A stretch of DNA of 64,000 nt from Lamellibrachia columna. Taxonomy: Eukaryota > Annelida > Polychaeta > Sabellida > Siboglinidae. Under the pieces are notes generated by a model that was not told the origin of the DNA, made no database searches, and worked only from the letters and a program-made list of their open reading frames with translations. Below are positions 1 through 10,697 of this stretch, piece after piece. The translations under genes were made by a program, and so were the position numbers. The DNA lies in NCBI GenBank assembly GCA_963662155.1, contig OY759274.1:20010060-20074059 (forward strand), given 5' to 3'. Each line of letters opens with the position of its first letter. Positions within the stretch are counted from its first letter, which is position 1.

Positions 1-400
1 CCCGTCGACGTTTAGAATGGACAGTGTAAATGAATACTACATAATTATATGATGTAGTTGTGGTTGTTGGACTTGTGCTTTTGAGTGTTTGGTGAGCGAA
101 ATAACCGGACAAAAACGGGTGAAAATCAGCAGGCAAAATTTGACGCAGCGACCCACGCTCAACATTGACCAGCGAGATGTTTAACAATAAATAACAGAAC
201 AGAGAAAGTAAGTGTGTACATGAAAGCTGAAATATTGTTTACTTCATAAATTCCAGAAAATATAAAAAGGATTAGAAAAGTGTTTATAATAAAACCCCGA
301 ATGGATATTACATGTAGGAGGTCATAACAGTTTCATAATTCTAAAAATAGCTTCCCTCCTTGGAAACTGTTAACTAAGATATGTCACACAATCTACATAC
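1..400. other. Intronic or downstream sequence, nothing coding seen
   Basis: This AT-rich stretch follows the donor site of the last visible exon of the minus-strand Reeler/IgGFc gene. I looked for another acidic DGIDNDCDG-type exon on the minus strand and found none, nor a clear polyadenylation signal. The gene therefore probably continues beyond the left edge. Confidence 0.5.
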
Positions 401-1665
401 CTGACTGATATCTTTGAGACACATGCCAGCCACAAAGGAGAATGAGCAGGTACCACTTGCTGTGCCGTAGAGGTAAAGACCAAACTTCACCTCACTGAAC
501 TGGTGATACACATGGTGACGCCCGCTGGACACGCTAGCCGTGATGGCGACGAGACGCGGTGATGTGTCAGCGATGTCCATAGGCTGGCCTCCCACGTGGT
601 TACCATCCATGATGACCTGGTTTTCTTGACCGGCCTCGATGACGAGGAGTAAATATGATGAGTTGTACACAGTACTTGGCATGGGCACCGTGAATGTGTA
701 CGCGTTCCTGTACTGCTGGGTTGGCGGGACAAGTACAGTTGACGGACCTCCAGGTTTTCTCGATGTCTGCCTGTCGGAAAACTGGGCTACCAAGACAGGT
801 TTATCAGCTGAGATCCCAACAGGTTGACCTGGTTGCATTGTGTCGTCAGTGTACTGACCGGCGCGTAAGATGAATGTCTCATTACCGCCGAAGTTCACTG
901 TCGTGTCGTCGAGAACACTCATCACACGGACCCGGTTTCCAGTCGTTTGATCAGGGAATGGCACGAGTCCAAATGTTGCCCCAGCCGCGTGGACAGGGAC
1001 CATCTGGTCCACAACGTGATACGTGTGGCTAATGTCACCATCCGTGCTGAAGAGTCCGCTGAAGACTGCAACCTTGTCGTCAGCCTCAATCTTCGTTCCG
1101 CTGATATCAGAAAGGTTCCGACTTTGCAGCTGGACCGTCTCGAACTTGTTGAGCACAAACTCCATCGGTTGGGTTTCGTCGTAATCGGTGCCATTGTATG
1201 TAAACACGATGTCTTTTGAGTGGGGTATGATCACCCGAATGTGCACATTGTCCTCCGCCGCTACGATGCCGATCTGTCCGTGAGGCTTGGCACCTCCGTC
1301 AGGCCACCAGGATAACACAAGGTAGTTGCTACCAAGAGCTGGTACTGGCATCACCGCGAATGCCCCACAGGATCCATGCTGCATACTTACGACAATGTCG
1401 TCGGTGGATCGCACGTGGATGCCTTTCGTTTCAAGAGCAGTCCCGGATGCTTGCAGTTTCTTTGGTATAGTCACAATCTCTGTGCGTCTGGGGTATAGAA
1501 TGATAGTCTTAGCCAGAGGTGTACCGAAGGCCGGTGTTTCTACTGTGACAACGACTTCGCTACCGCTCGGTGATGAAATAAATAGTTTAAGATCTTCTGT
1601 AGCAGCGACGTCTTCAGTTAGCATCAGGACGAATTCTTTTCCTTGGTAATTCGAGGTGCACTGCC
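401..1665 (-). CDS. Exon 7: second IgGFc-binding domain of Reeler/IgGFc protein
   Basis: A single 1265-nt exon encodes about 421 residues that I recognise as an IgGFc-binding-protein N-terminal domain (Pfam IgGFc_binding), the fold of mucus-associated FCGBP-like proteins. Family hallmarks seen are a central VPVPALGSNYLVLSW-like stretch, the strand pair ending ADDKVAVFSG, the ADKPVLVAQFS segment and a C-terminal SGRHHVYH...FGLYLYG segment. The acceptor is a TTTGTCAG before 1665 and the donor is CAG/GTATGT at 401-400. The reading frame runs past both, so the exon limits rest on the splice signals. It starts in phase 1 and ends in phase 0, exactly like exon 4, its paralogue. No stop codon is reached, so the protein continues off-window. 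The domain is extracellular; ligand unknown. Confidence 0.85.
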
Positions 1666-2346
1666 CTGACAAATGACCAATGTGCGTATGTATACAAGCA
1701 TGATATTTGTAATATATCAGTAACAACAAGCAAAACACAAAAACATAGATGAATGGGTAACATTAGTAAACACATTTAAAATTCAAAAGCCACAAAAAGA
1801 ATACGAAGAACGAAGAAGACGAAAACAAAAAGCAACAAAAAGTAGAGACCCAAGACAAGTTTGCGTACGTGTGATTATCAACGTTGGTTGCAATTATATG
1901 TGCTAATATAACTGAGTATAGTAGAATGTAATGGTAATCGCATTGTGTTAAAATATGTTATTGATTTACAACAGCGGTCTAGTTCAATTAAGACAAATGT
2001 GTTAACTTGCCAACAGCGTTACCATGTAGATAATATTATATAAACACAAACTATAAACTCGTAAGTGTAATGACATTATGTATGTGGAGCAGAAATTATA
2101 GTTTGGCTGGACAACTGTCTATATAATCAAACTTCAATGCAACTATTGTGAAGGCATAAATATGTGACTAATTATCAGAGAGAACATATTTAAAAGTACA
2201 AATCAAGTCGTAATATTTGTTATACTCTGATCAATAGGTAAAGACATTTACAAACAAACTTGATGTGCTCAAGACGAAAAAAAATTAGATGCTCAAGATA
2301 ATATAACGATAATATAAAGAGACAATTATTATATAGATGAACAAAC

Positions 2347-2394
2347 CTGTTGGCGAATGGCAGTCTTCATCTGTAACACCATCTCCATCATTGT
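2347..2394 (-). CDS. Exon 6: 48-nt acidic TSP3/EF-like linker exon
   Basis: This mini-exon encodes about 16 residues with the acidic pattern DNDGDGVTDEDC, typical of thrombospondin type 3 calcium-binding repeats. The acceptor is TTTTCTTCAG before 2394 and the donor is CAG/GTTTGT after 2347. It starts and ends in phase 1, matching exon 5 upstream (ends phase 1) and exon 7 downstream (starts phase 1). The first codon becomes Asp only when completed by the last base of exon 5, which supports the junction. It is too short to be found by ORF length. Confidence 0.75.
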
Positions 2395-2539
2395 CTGAAG
2401 AAAATAGTCGTCACAACATGTAGTTAATGTGAATGGCGTTTTACATATATACTTATATTGTGTATGTGTCAATGTAACGTTTCCGAGTCATTCAAAAAGG
2501 CAGATTACCCCCCATTAAATGTCATGTTTTCATTATGTT

Positions 2540-2870
2540 GCGTTACTCATATATGTTGTCGTGTTATTCGCGTACTCTATGTTGTCGCATTACTCATCTA
2601 CAGTGTCGCGTTACCCATGCTGTGTTGTCGCATTACTCATCTGCAGTGTCGCGATACCCATGCTGTGTTGTCACATTACTCATCTGTAGTGTCGCGTTAC
2701 CCATGCTATGTTGTCGCATTACTCATCTGCAGTGTCGCGTTACCCATGCTGTGTTGTCGCATTACTCAGCTACAGTGTCGCATTACTCACCTATTCTATC
2801 CGAGTTATTCACCTATATTGTCGAGTTACTCGTCTATGTTGTCGCGTTACTCACCCATGTTGTCGCAGGT
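2540..2870. repeat. 43-bp minisatellite next to exon 5 donor site
   Basis: About 4.5 full copies of a 43-bp unit (starting TTGTCGCATTACTCATCT), followed by degenerate half-units up to about 2870. The array lies in intron 5 and its last units abut the donor of exon 5. In the sense of the gene each unit contains a CATGGGTAACGCGAC-like stretch that resembles the true donor region at 2862-2845. Open frames across this stretch on the plus strand are repeat artefacts. Confidence 0.85.
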
Positions 2871-2942
2871 TTCTTCATCCACTGAACCGTCGCAATCATT
2901 GTCTATCCCATCATCGGTCTGTGCCGGTGAAGGAACACATCC
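2855..2942 (-). CDS. Exon 5: MopE-type DGIDNDCDG metal-binding motif exon
   Basis: An 88-nt exon (29 codons plus one base) encodes a short linker containing DGIDNDCDGSVDEE. This is the signature of the putative metal-binding motif family known from MopE copper-binding proteins and many invertebrate extracellular proteins. The acceptor is CGCAG before 2942 (weak pyrimidine tract) and the donor is ATGG/GTGAGT at 2855. It starts in phase 0 after exon 4 (ends phase 0) and ends in phase 1 before exon 6, so both junctions fit. The two cysteines around the motif probably form a disulphide-stapled Ca or Cu site. Position: between the two IgGFc-binding domains. Confidence 0.78.
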
Positions 2943-3149
2943 CTGCGTATGCATAAATCAACATCTATTTCGTCCACAGCCAATCAGCTATTCATCAGTT
3001 GCGCAGAACGGCCAGCAACTAATTCGGGTATTTATTGCATTGTTTCTTTGAATGTCTAATTCGATAACCAGTCTTCGTTGCCATAAATAAAATATATCAT
3101 ACACATATGTTTTATATCCCAACGCTTTATTTACCTGCATGGACTTTCG

Positions 3150-3245
3150 CCACTCTTTTGTCAAGACGGCTTCATCAGTACTAATGACGATAACATCCTG
3201 GTAGGATTACGTCATCGTAAAACTTTGCGATATGAAAAAAGAATT
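3150..3245. repeat. Dispersed MITE-like repeat, copy in intron 4
   Basis: The stretch GTCAAGACGGCTTCATCAGT, then ACTAATGACG, then TGCGATATGAAAAAAGAATT just downstream recurs at 23.05-23.22 kb, where it is part of a palindromic element. This looks like one arm plus the end of the same small element, inserted beside exon 4 of the Reeler/IgGFc gene. Confidence 0.6.
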
Positions 3246-3308
3246 GCACCATCTGGAAAATGACGTATCCTGAGAAATGTTCAATACAACATATGACAGT
3301 TTACGTAC

Positions 3309-4564
3309 CTTGGAATTCAACATTGTCATTCCCATTGCACCAGGGAAACTATACGACTCCTTGTCGGTGCGGCCAAAGAGAACGAGTCCAAACTTTTTAT
3401 CTGAATCTTTCATGTACATGTGATGCTGACCAGTCGTAACAGAAATTCGCGTTGCTACCATTGCTGGTGAACTCCCAGGTATGGGCTGCCATATCGTGCC
3501 TAAGCTTGCAACAGTTTTGGAATTTATATATACCTTGCCCTGTTGGGTTTCCAGCACCATAACCATGGCGTAATTGACAAAGGTATCATCTGATGCATCA
3601 GGGGTTGTAAACTTGTACTCGTACTGGTATTGCTCTATTGAGGGAACTATTGCCGTCGAGATACTACCATTATCAGGATTACTTTGTCCGTACTGTATTA
3701 CAAGCACAGGCTTATCAGTGGTGAAGTACACGCTGGTGTCAAACGCTAACGGAATGTCGTGATGCCAGCCAGCGTATGGCAGTACCGTCTTGTTACCATT
3801 AACTGTCAATGTCGTATTGGCAACGTTAGCCACCAGTCGGACTATATCTCCGTTTGATCTGTCTGGAAACGAAGTGACGGCGAAATGTTTGCCCCATCTG
3901 TTGACGGGCACGAGTTGGACGACACTGTGGTCTTGACATGTGCCCGGTGCACCAACAACCATTGCTGTGTGGCCGCTGTACACCGCTATGATTTCATTGG
4001 AGACGACGTGGAGTCCAGTCAGATCGCTCGATGTAATTAATTGGAAAGACTCGAGTTTATTCAGAGCGACATAAATAATTCCCCCCTGCACGTACGTCTT
4101 GCCCTCGTATTCGATGCGCATGTCTCCATGAGGTGGAAGAACCAGGCGTACCACAGTGTTGTCTTTTGTGGCAACAATGCCCAGCTCACAGTAGCTTCCT
4201 TCAGGAGTGTAGCTGAGTGCGTAATATTCCTTTCCCAACATTCCCATCGGCAATGCAAGGAAGCCGTCAGTTGAGCACAGGCCTTTGTTGATCCCATGCA
4301 AGGCGACCTCGGCACTAGCTGTTACCATGACTCCCTTTTTTGACTGGTTTGTACCTGACATGCGAACGTCTCGTCTAAGCGAATCGAAAGCCGGTGATGA
4401 TGACGTCACATTTAGTTTTCTCTTGTAAGAGCTCGAAGGTACCTCTACTGTCACGTAAACGTTTGATCGTTCTAACGTTGTGAATATCAACTCTGGAGAA
4501 AGTGGTTCTTCGCTGTTGATGCCGATAAACATAAGAATAAAGTCGGTACCGAAAGTGTTCATGC
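3309..4564 (-). CDS. Exon 4: first IgGFc-binding domain
   Basis: A 1256-nt exon encodes about 418 residues of an IgGFc_binding domain, paralogous to exon 7. Shared landmarks are the LALPMGMLGKEYYALSY segment, LGIVATKDNT, VSNEIIAVYSGH, VQLVPVNRWGKHFAV, the TTDKPVLVIQYG motif and TTGQHHMYMKD...FGLVLFG near the end. The acceptor is CTTTCCTTCCAG before 4564 and the donor is AAG/GTACGT after 3309. Start phase 1 and end phase 0 are the same as exon 7, implying tandem exon duplication. It follows Reeler exon 3 (ends phase 1) and precedes the DGIDNDCDG exon (starts phase 0). Several N-x-S/T sites suggest a glycosylated extracellular domain. Confidence 0.87.
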
Positions 4565-5051
4565 CTGGAAGGAAAGCAACATTTTGTAGCATGATGATTA
4601 CTAAGTAGTAATCGGCTACAAACAATTAATCACATTTCTATATGTCCTCCTTATGTTTATCTCCATTCAGCTATATATATTATACATTATTTATCTTAAT
4701 GTTTAGGAACTAGTTCATCATCTATCTGTATTTGCACTGCATATTTCAGTCAAGGGGGTCAATTTAAATGATGTGACCCCTCGGTCCACAATGGATCGGG
4801 GAAGAAGAAGAAGAAGACCATTTCAGAATAGGTTTATACATGGCAATTCATCTGGATGTAATTAAACATGCATGTGCTAAATTATTTGCTGAAGATACCC
4901 ATTTGCATTGTGATATTTGCAATACTCAGCTGTTCCAATATGCCAACGATAGCCACTCTAAGAGCTAAAACACAATCACACGCATAGTCAGTTACACAAA
5001 TTAATTAATCAAGTTCTTCATCTCCAAGAAGCATCATGAAGAGACACTTAC

Positions 5052-5131
5052 GTTCCGATTTCATATATGGGGACAAAATGGGAGATTTAATTCTCATCCA
5101 GTACGTGTCGGAAGATTGCACCACAGTCACG
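5052..5131 (-). CDS. Exon 3: end of Reeler domain
   Basis: An 80-nt exon with strong splice sites (acceptor TTTTTCTTCCAG before 5131, donor AAC/GTAAGT after 5052). Joined in phase 2 to the previous exon it encodes the closing strands of a Reeler domain (IVTVVQSSDTYWMRIKSP), matching the family's F-x-A-T-V-V...W ending. It ends in phase 1, as needed by the IgGFc exon. It is too short to be noticed by ORF size and was found by following intron phase. Confidence 0.82.
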
Positions 5132-5366
5132 CTGGAAGAAAAAAGTGCGAGGTGGTTATGAAAACGAAGACAACCAACCTTCGTTCAGTGCGTGACAATG
5201 CTACGTACTTCTGTCGCGTCTTAAACAGTTGGGGTGGCTATAATATAAATAAGCATACATTTGTTTGATTTTGTACAACAACAGTCAATATTGTCATTGT
5301 TAAACTATAACATCACACACGCAAGTTATTATCCTTCATACAATACCTACATCAGACACAACTTAC

Positions 5367-5592
5367 ATAAATTCCACGTCGCCAACTCTCTTGGTTGGGG
5401 CATTCCAAGTGATAGCGACTTCTTGCTGGCTGGTCTCGTTCGAATGTATCAAAGTGTCATCTACTGCCTGACACCGCGTCAGTTTGGTGTATCTCGGTGG
5501 AGATGAGAATGTCCCCACGGGGCTGTTGCTGGCGTCATCAACAACTCTTGCTTGAAGGAGAAAACCTTCGAATGTTTCCCCACGCAGCGTGA
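5367..5592 (-). CDS. Exon 2: core of Reeler domain
   Basis: A 226-nt exon (acceptor TTTTCTTCAG before 5592, donor TTTAT/GTAAGT after 5367) encodes the Reeler core. The family signature ETFEGFLLQARVVDD is followed by VGTF, a single Cys, a threonine-rich strand and ITWNAPTK...GDVEF. Reeler domains occur in reelin, F-spondin, ferric-chelate-reductase-like and insect immune (noduler-type) proteins. The start phase (1) and end phase (2) agree with both neighbours. Confidence 0.88.
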
Positions 5593-6230
5593 CTGAAGAA
5601 AAGTTATACATTCTTGGACATTAAGTTAAGGCCAATATGGAGACAGAAGACACATAAATTACTCGACAAACACGATCAATAAACACACATGGTTTATCCC
5701 CATGTATAGTCAGTGCTTTTTGTGTAGATCAGACAATTCCGGCAATGCAAACTGGTATGGAAAGGTAATTCCTATTGCATAAAATACATGTGTGTGAAAT
5801 AATATTATGGCATAACAAAACAACAAAAGCAGAGCTTCAAAGGAACGGTCCCAATAAGCCTCCGTTCATTTTTGGAGTCATGAAAGGGGGATTTGCAAAG
5901 ACGTCATAGATCACCCACTCCATGCCAAGGAAGCACCCAATGCCTGTGCTGTCAAAATAGTGCCGTGTTCGTGTAAGTGTTCGTGCATGCGTGTGTCTGT
6001 GCGTGTGTGTGCGCGCGTGATATTACGAAAACAAGAACATGTTTAAACCTGGTATATAAATATATGTATATACATGTATTCTACATAGACACTAATTCCA
6101 CTAATAGATACGTACTTGTTGGAACGTCCGCATAAATATGCACGCAAATACATAACCAGGTGTTATGCTGCTTGCATTTTTATTCTCCTATCAGGAAACG
6201 GCTCCGTGTAGTAGCTGCCGTTGCACTCAC

Positions 6231-6412
6231 CATTAACTTGCGAGTGATGAGTGTAAGTGGAGGTGCTGACAACCAGGCTGTATGGTGGCTTGCTGGTTCG
6301 TGGTGTCGTTCCTTTCTGATTTAGTTGCATTGTGTCGCAGGGGATGTCGTAAAACGCTGCGATTGGCGCCATCACCGACAACAGCACTGACAGCTGTAGC
6401 AACCGCATGGTT
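6231..6412 (-). CDS. Exon 1 (coding): signal peptide and start of Reeler domain
   Basis: The start codon at 6408 opens a classic signal peptide (MRLLQLSVLLSVMAPIAA). A Cys and an SKPPYSLVVS segment follow, the beginning of a Reeler domain. An upstream in-frame Met lies beyond a strong acceptor (TTCTGTTTTTCTTTGTAG) at 6413, so I place the exon boundary at 6412 and assume a 5'-UTR intron. The donor is AATG/GTGAGT after 6231, phase 1. The next exon completes the codon to Val and reads on into VTLRG. Overall product: secreted Reeler-IgGFc-acidic linker-IgGFc protein of at least about 1047 residues. Confidence 0.82.
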
Positions 6413-7769
6413 CTACAAAGAAAAACAGAACACGCACTCATTACAAAGATCCAATGGCTTGCTTAGTCATGTGTAACAACACAATGCATTCCCGGTATGA
6501 CAATGCTCTACTGTTAGTATACATATACTCGTTGGCATCCTTTTGACTCGCAAACTCGGTGTTGTGCATCGCCTGGTGTGGCTCAAGAGCCCCCAGTATG
6601 ACATGGCAGCTTCTGCCGCACTTGCTGCAGGTGAATGTCGTGGTCTGAGAAGATGCACGAATTGCCGACCTCTGCTTTGTGTGATCATCTTATTAGACGT
6701 ATAATATTCATGCACAAAGAATGTATGACATAAAAACAGACACTGGGCGATGAGCATATGCTACTTTATTTGTGGCACCGTCTCGGTAGCATGCCTCATT
6801 GTGGCAAGGTGAATTATGATCTACTATTTCCTGCTTACAAATGAACCAATCCAACAGTTTGGTGATTAACGGATTACTACAGATCACGGTAGACACCTCA
6901 TGATACATGCACATTAATATTTCGCATTTACATTTCAAACTGAGTTGGCACCTTTAGTACATTTCAAGATGTAATAACACGTAGAGGTTTGCGACACAAT
7001 CCCGATTACTTAAAACATTTTCTAATAGCACTGCCATTTAAATAGCATAACACGCTGGTGTCAAGTGCAGTGTAATCAACTAACAATTCAGTTGTTTGTG
7101 CAAACTGTAATAATAATAAAACAGGGTGTGCGATTACTCGTAGTAAATCATTAAAACGTGGGAGTGTGTTTCCGTACATTTATATGACAAAACAAAATAT
7201 GAAGAAGCTTGACATTTTAACCGATAACTGATGGCACTTCAGCCTTTTTTGACCAGCCCGCTGATTTGTCTTAATTGCCTTTAGTTGGTATAATCATTGA
7301 TGCTATCCCTGAGTGGTGCACATCCGTGAGACCTGTAACGTAAATCCGTAATATCACAAACGAACCCGTATGATTATCTACGTCCGCTGGTGTGTAGCGC
7401 ATGTTCAAAAGGAGCTCAATGTACGAACTGAGATATACTGATTGGATCTTGCGAGACGTTGGCGCAGTTGACTGCACATAATCCGTAAGACTTAAGGGTG
7501 TACCACAAACCTAGTACGATTAGCATGGTTTTGTGCGATAAATTATGCAACATGTTCTTAATACAAACACAGTTAGTCTACGATACACATGTCAATGATG
7601 TGCTCACTAAGCATTTCGATATATGTGCATATTATGTTATGTTGGTACAATTATTAAATTACCTTTGCCAACTCAATTTGCAAACGAGCCTCAGAGTTCT
7701 GGCGTCGCCATGATAGAAACTTTATATTGCATGTATTTATACACCTATGCATATCTTTCTACCAGTGTT
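6413..7769. other. Upstream region of Reeler/IgGFc gene, no gene recognised
   Basis: AT-rich sequence that should hold the 5'-UTR exon and promoter of the minus-strand Reeler/IgGFc gene, although I could not place either. Short open frames here lack family features and convincing splice context. Confidence 0.4.
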
Positions 7770-8195
7770 CCAGACACGCTCCACCCGTTCATGAACTCGT
7801 ACTTCAATAAGTATCATTGCTGGTGCATCGTGTATCGGTCGGCCATACGCTATTCTTGTCAAAGTCTGGTTTGTTAAGCCGGCGGAATGGTAGGTCTTCC
7901 AATTACATCTGTCACGAAAATTACATTTGTAGACATTGAGTGAATAGTGTCGGCAGAGACCCATACTACTAATTATATTCGGCCTGAGATAATATCGGTT
8001 GTGATTGTATGACACCACAGAATTAATAGACTTCTTTTGTTGAAGATTTGCATAGCACAAATCTCCCTGTCCATCGGAATGTTTAACTACGTGACATTGT
8101 ACAATTGTGCGCGGCCAAAGCCAATAAGGAAGAATAATAGCTACCAAACAGTAGCAAGCGGCAGCGGTTGCGAGTGAAGCTGTACACCGAGAACA
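7770..8195. repeat. Dispersed repeat R1, copy 1
   Basis: This segment includes ATACGCTATTCTTGTCAAAG, a GTAAGTCTTCCAATT-like block, ACTACTAATTATATTCGGC and GCACAAATCTCCCTGTCCAT. The same blocks in the same order recur at 13108-13400 and 14150-14595. Copy 1 and copy 3 both end in the phrase GAAGCTGTACACCGAGAACA. It has no coding capacity that I trust. It is probably part of a non-autonomous mobile element or the spacer of a large composite repeat. Confidence 0.75.
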
Positions 8196-8820
8196 AGTTA
8201 CTACACGAATTAGCGAGGACAACAGACACTTTGGCCTTAGCGAAATCACTGACTATGAACGCATCAAGCTGACAATACTGTTGAAATTCATCAAGTTGGT
8301 GTAATGTTTTGCGTCATAATATAGTGAATTTTTTATTTTCTGCTAGCACATTTTGTCATCTTAGATATTCAAGTTGATATAAAAGTTACGATATTTCAAT
8401 TATCGTGCTACCTTAAAATGTATGGTCATCTTGTATATGTTTCTATGTAGTGCGTGCGGCCGTGTAATGGAATACGCGGTGTTGAACTAATAAGAATCAA
8501 GGGTGCAGATATCAGCATAGCTGTTTGGTCTATTCAAACACACAAGATCGTGGACATTTATTGATATATTCAATGCGTCCACCCAATCACCAATAATGAC
8601 ATGTATTTAGTGTAGTCGTTGTGGGTCGTAATACCGATAAATAAGTCACAATAGCATACCGTATTAATTGAAACGATTTGTGTTATATCTATGTTGAATA
8701 CAGGAAGAATGGCGGCTGGCCAACATCGCTTTGTTGTCGATGTTTGTCAGTAATAAGGTAGCAATTATAATAGTACCTTTGCAACGGAAATAATCGCTCC
8801 ATAATCACTTATCAAGAAGG
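8196..8820. other. AT-rich spacer without visible genes
   Basis: I see no coding, RNA or repeat structure of note before the (GT)n tract. Confidence 0.4.
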
Positions 8821-9092
<272 letters not shown>

Positions 9093-9884
9093 GTGTGTGT
9101 GCCTCCGTTAAAACGAGTTGCAGCTTCCTCTACGTTGAAAGACAAACTGCTTAGTTTAGGTATTGTCACATACTATGCGACTTTGCTAATTATTTTATTA
9201 TTTTTTCTTTAAAGGATTTAAATATATGTTACATATAAAAAGTATAGTTTTATATTTGATAACAATTTCTAATTATTTGGCTGTATAAATTAATCAGGAC
9301 TAAGCGTATATTTAGGAAGCCATTCGTAAGACGACTGAGAAATCTTCATTCTTAATGTCTAAATTCACTGAAGTTTCTCCACTCCCTAAATGATGACGTG
9401 TAGATATTTTTTAAATACTGTAGGCCCAATTATTGTCATGCATACTTATGATATATTTGGCAAATGAACGGTGTTTAATTATGTACCAATCTACGAAGCG
9501 TTCAACTAAGACAGATTACCAATGAGAAGATCAGTTTTTTGTCTAACCCACCCACGCATGAACTTTGAAGGAGGAGAACTTTAGTACGTTCCCCGCCAAT
9601 AACGACATTAATTTACTACAACGGCAGTGGCGTGTCGTGATACCTACACATATCAGTTATCATAATCGTATTAAGTAAAGTCGATTCAAGTGTCTTCACT
9701 ATTGAACGCAACATTGGAAGAATTGTGAAAGAGCGCCGATTTCCTTTCTAAACTTCAAGAAGACATGTTATCTAAACAGCAGTCGCAGCGACTGGACATG
9801 AGTGAACACGACTCGACCTTCGCGTTGTTGATAATCGTGTTGTGTGTGGCTGCTCACAGCTACGATTAATCATTCTTGAACCGT

Positions 9885-9992
9885 CTTGAATAGTCTTGAA
9901 CAGACTATAACAGCCTTGAACGGTCTTGAACGATCCTGAACAGTTTTGAACAGTCTTCAACAGCCTTCAACAATCTTCTACAGTCTTCAACA
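9885..9992. repeat. Tandem 10-bp TTGAACAGTC-type repeat
   Basis: Degenerate tandem copies of a 10-bp unit (CTTGAACAGT and variants). The same unit forms the larger array at 14597-15062, in the second copy of the segmental duplication. Confidence 0.85.
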
Positions 9993-10431
9993 GTCGTGCG
10001 TTATGCGGTGTTTCCAAACTACGAGTCTCGACTCATAAGGACGAAGTCAGTCAGATAACAGAAATTGCCACTTAACTCGCGGGAACAAACGGCTGACTTC
10101 TGTAACGAAGACACGCATGATGATTTGGCACAGAAACGTGGTGCAATCGGACGTGTCTATCCGATTAGCTAGTTGATACGTAAACAATTTATCACGACAT
10201 CTTGCAAAACATTTACATAAAATCGATAGCTATTCTGTGATGTTAAATAATATTTATATATTTATTATATAGCTCATTCATGTTCACATACATTTAACGA
10301 GGCTGTAAATGCTTGCTAGCACTAGAGTAGGGGACGGTAGAAATCATGACAATTCGGTCGCATGTGCACCATGATTACCGTGTTGTTTGGCTGTGTGTGT
10401 TGTACAATCAATTTGTGTTATAGAATAGTAT

Positions 10432-10697
10432 TGACAACAGCATGACAACAACATGACAACAGCATGACAACAACATGACAACAGTATGACAACAACATGA
10501 CAACAACATGACAACAACATGACAACAACATGACAACAACATGACAACAACATGACAACAACATGACAACAACATGACAACAACATGACAACAACATGAC
10601 GACAACATGACGACAACATGACGACAACATGACGACAACATGACAACAACATGACGACAACATGACGACAACATGACAACAACATGACAACAACATG
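10432..10697. repeat. 11-bp minisatellite (CATGACAACAA)n
   Basis: About 24 copies of an 11-bp unit, with a block of CATGACGACAA variants towards the end. Because 11 is not a multiple of 3, all minus frames cycle through the same 11-residue pattern and stay open. They are not genes. Confidence 0.95.

Noticed and set aside
487..1649. Several plus- and minus-strand frames inside the IgGFc exon
   Set aside because: Shadow frames of the exon at 401-1665, which has the family signature and splice sites.
2458..3051. Cys-rich plus-strand protein of 197 codons
   Set aside because: Product of the 43-bp minisatellite. The real coding content here is on the minus strand (exon 5).
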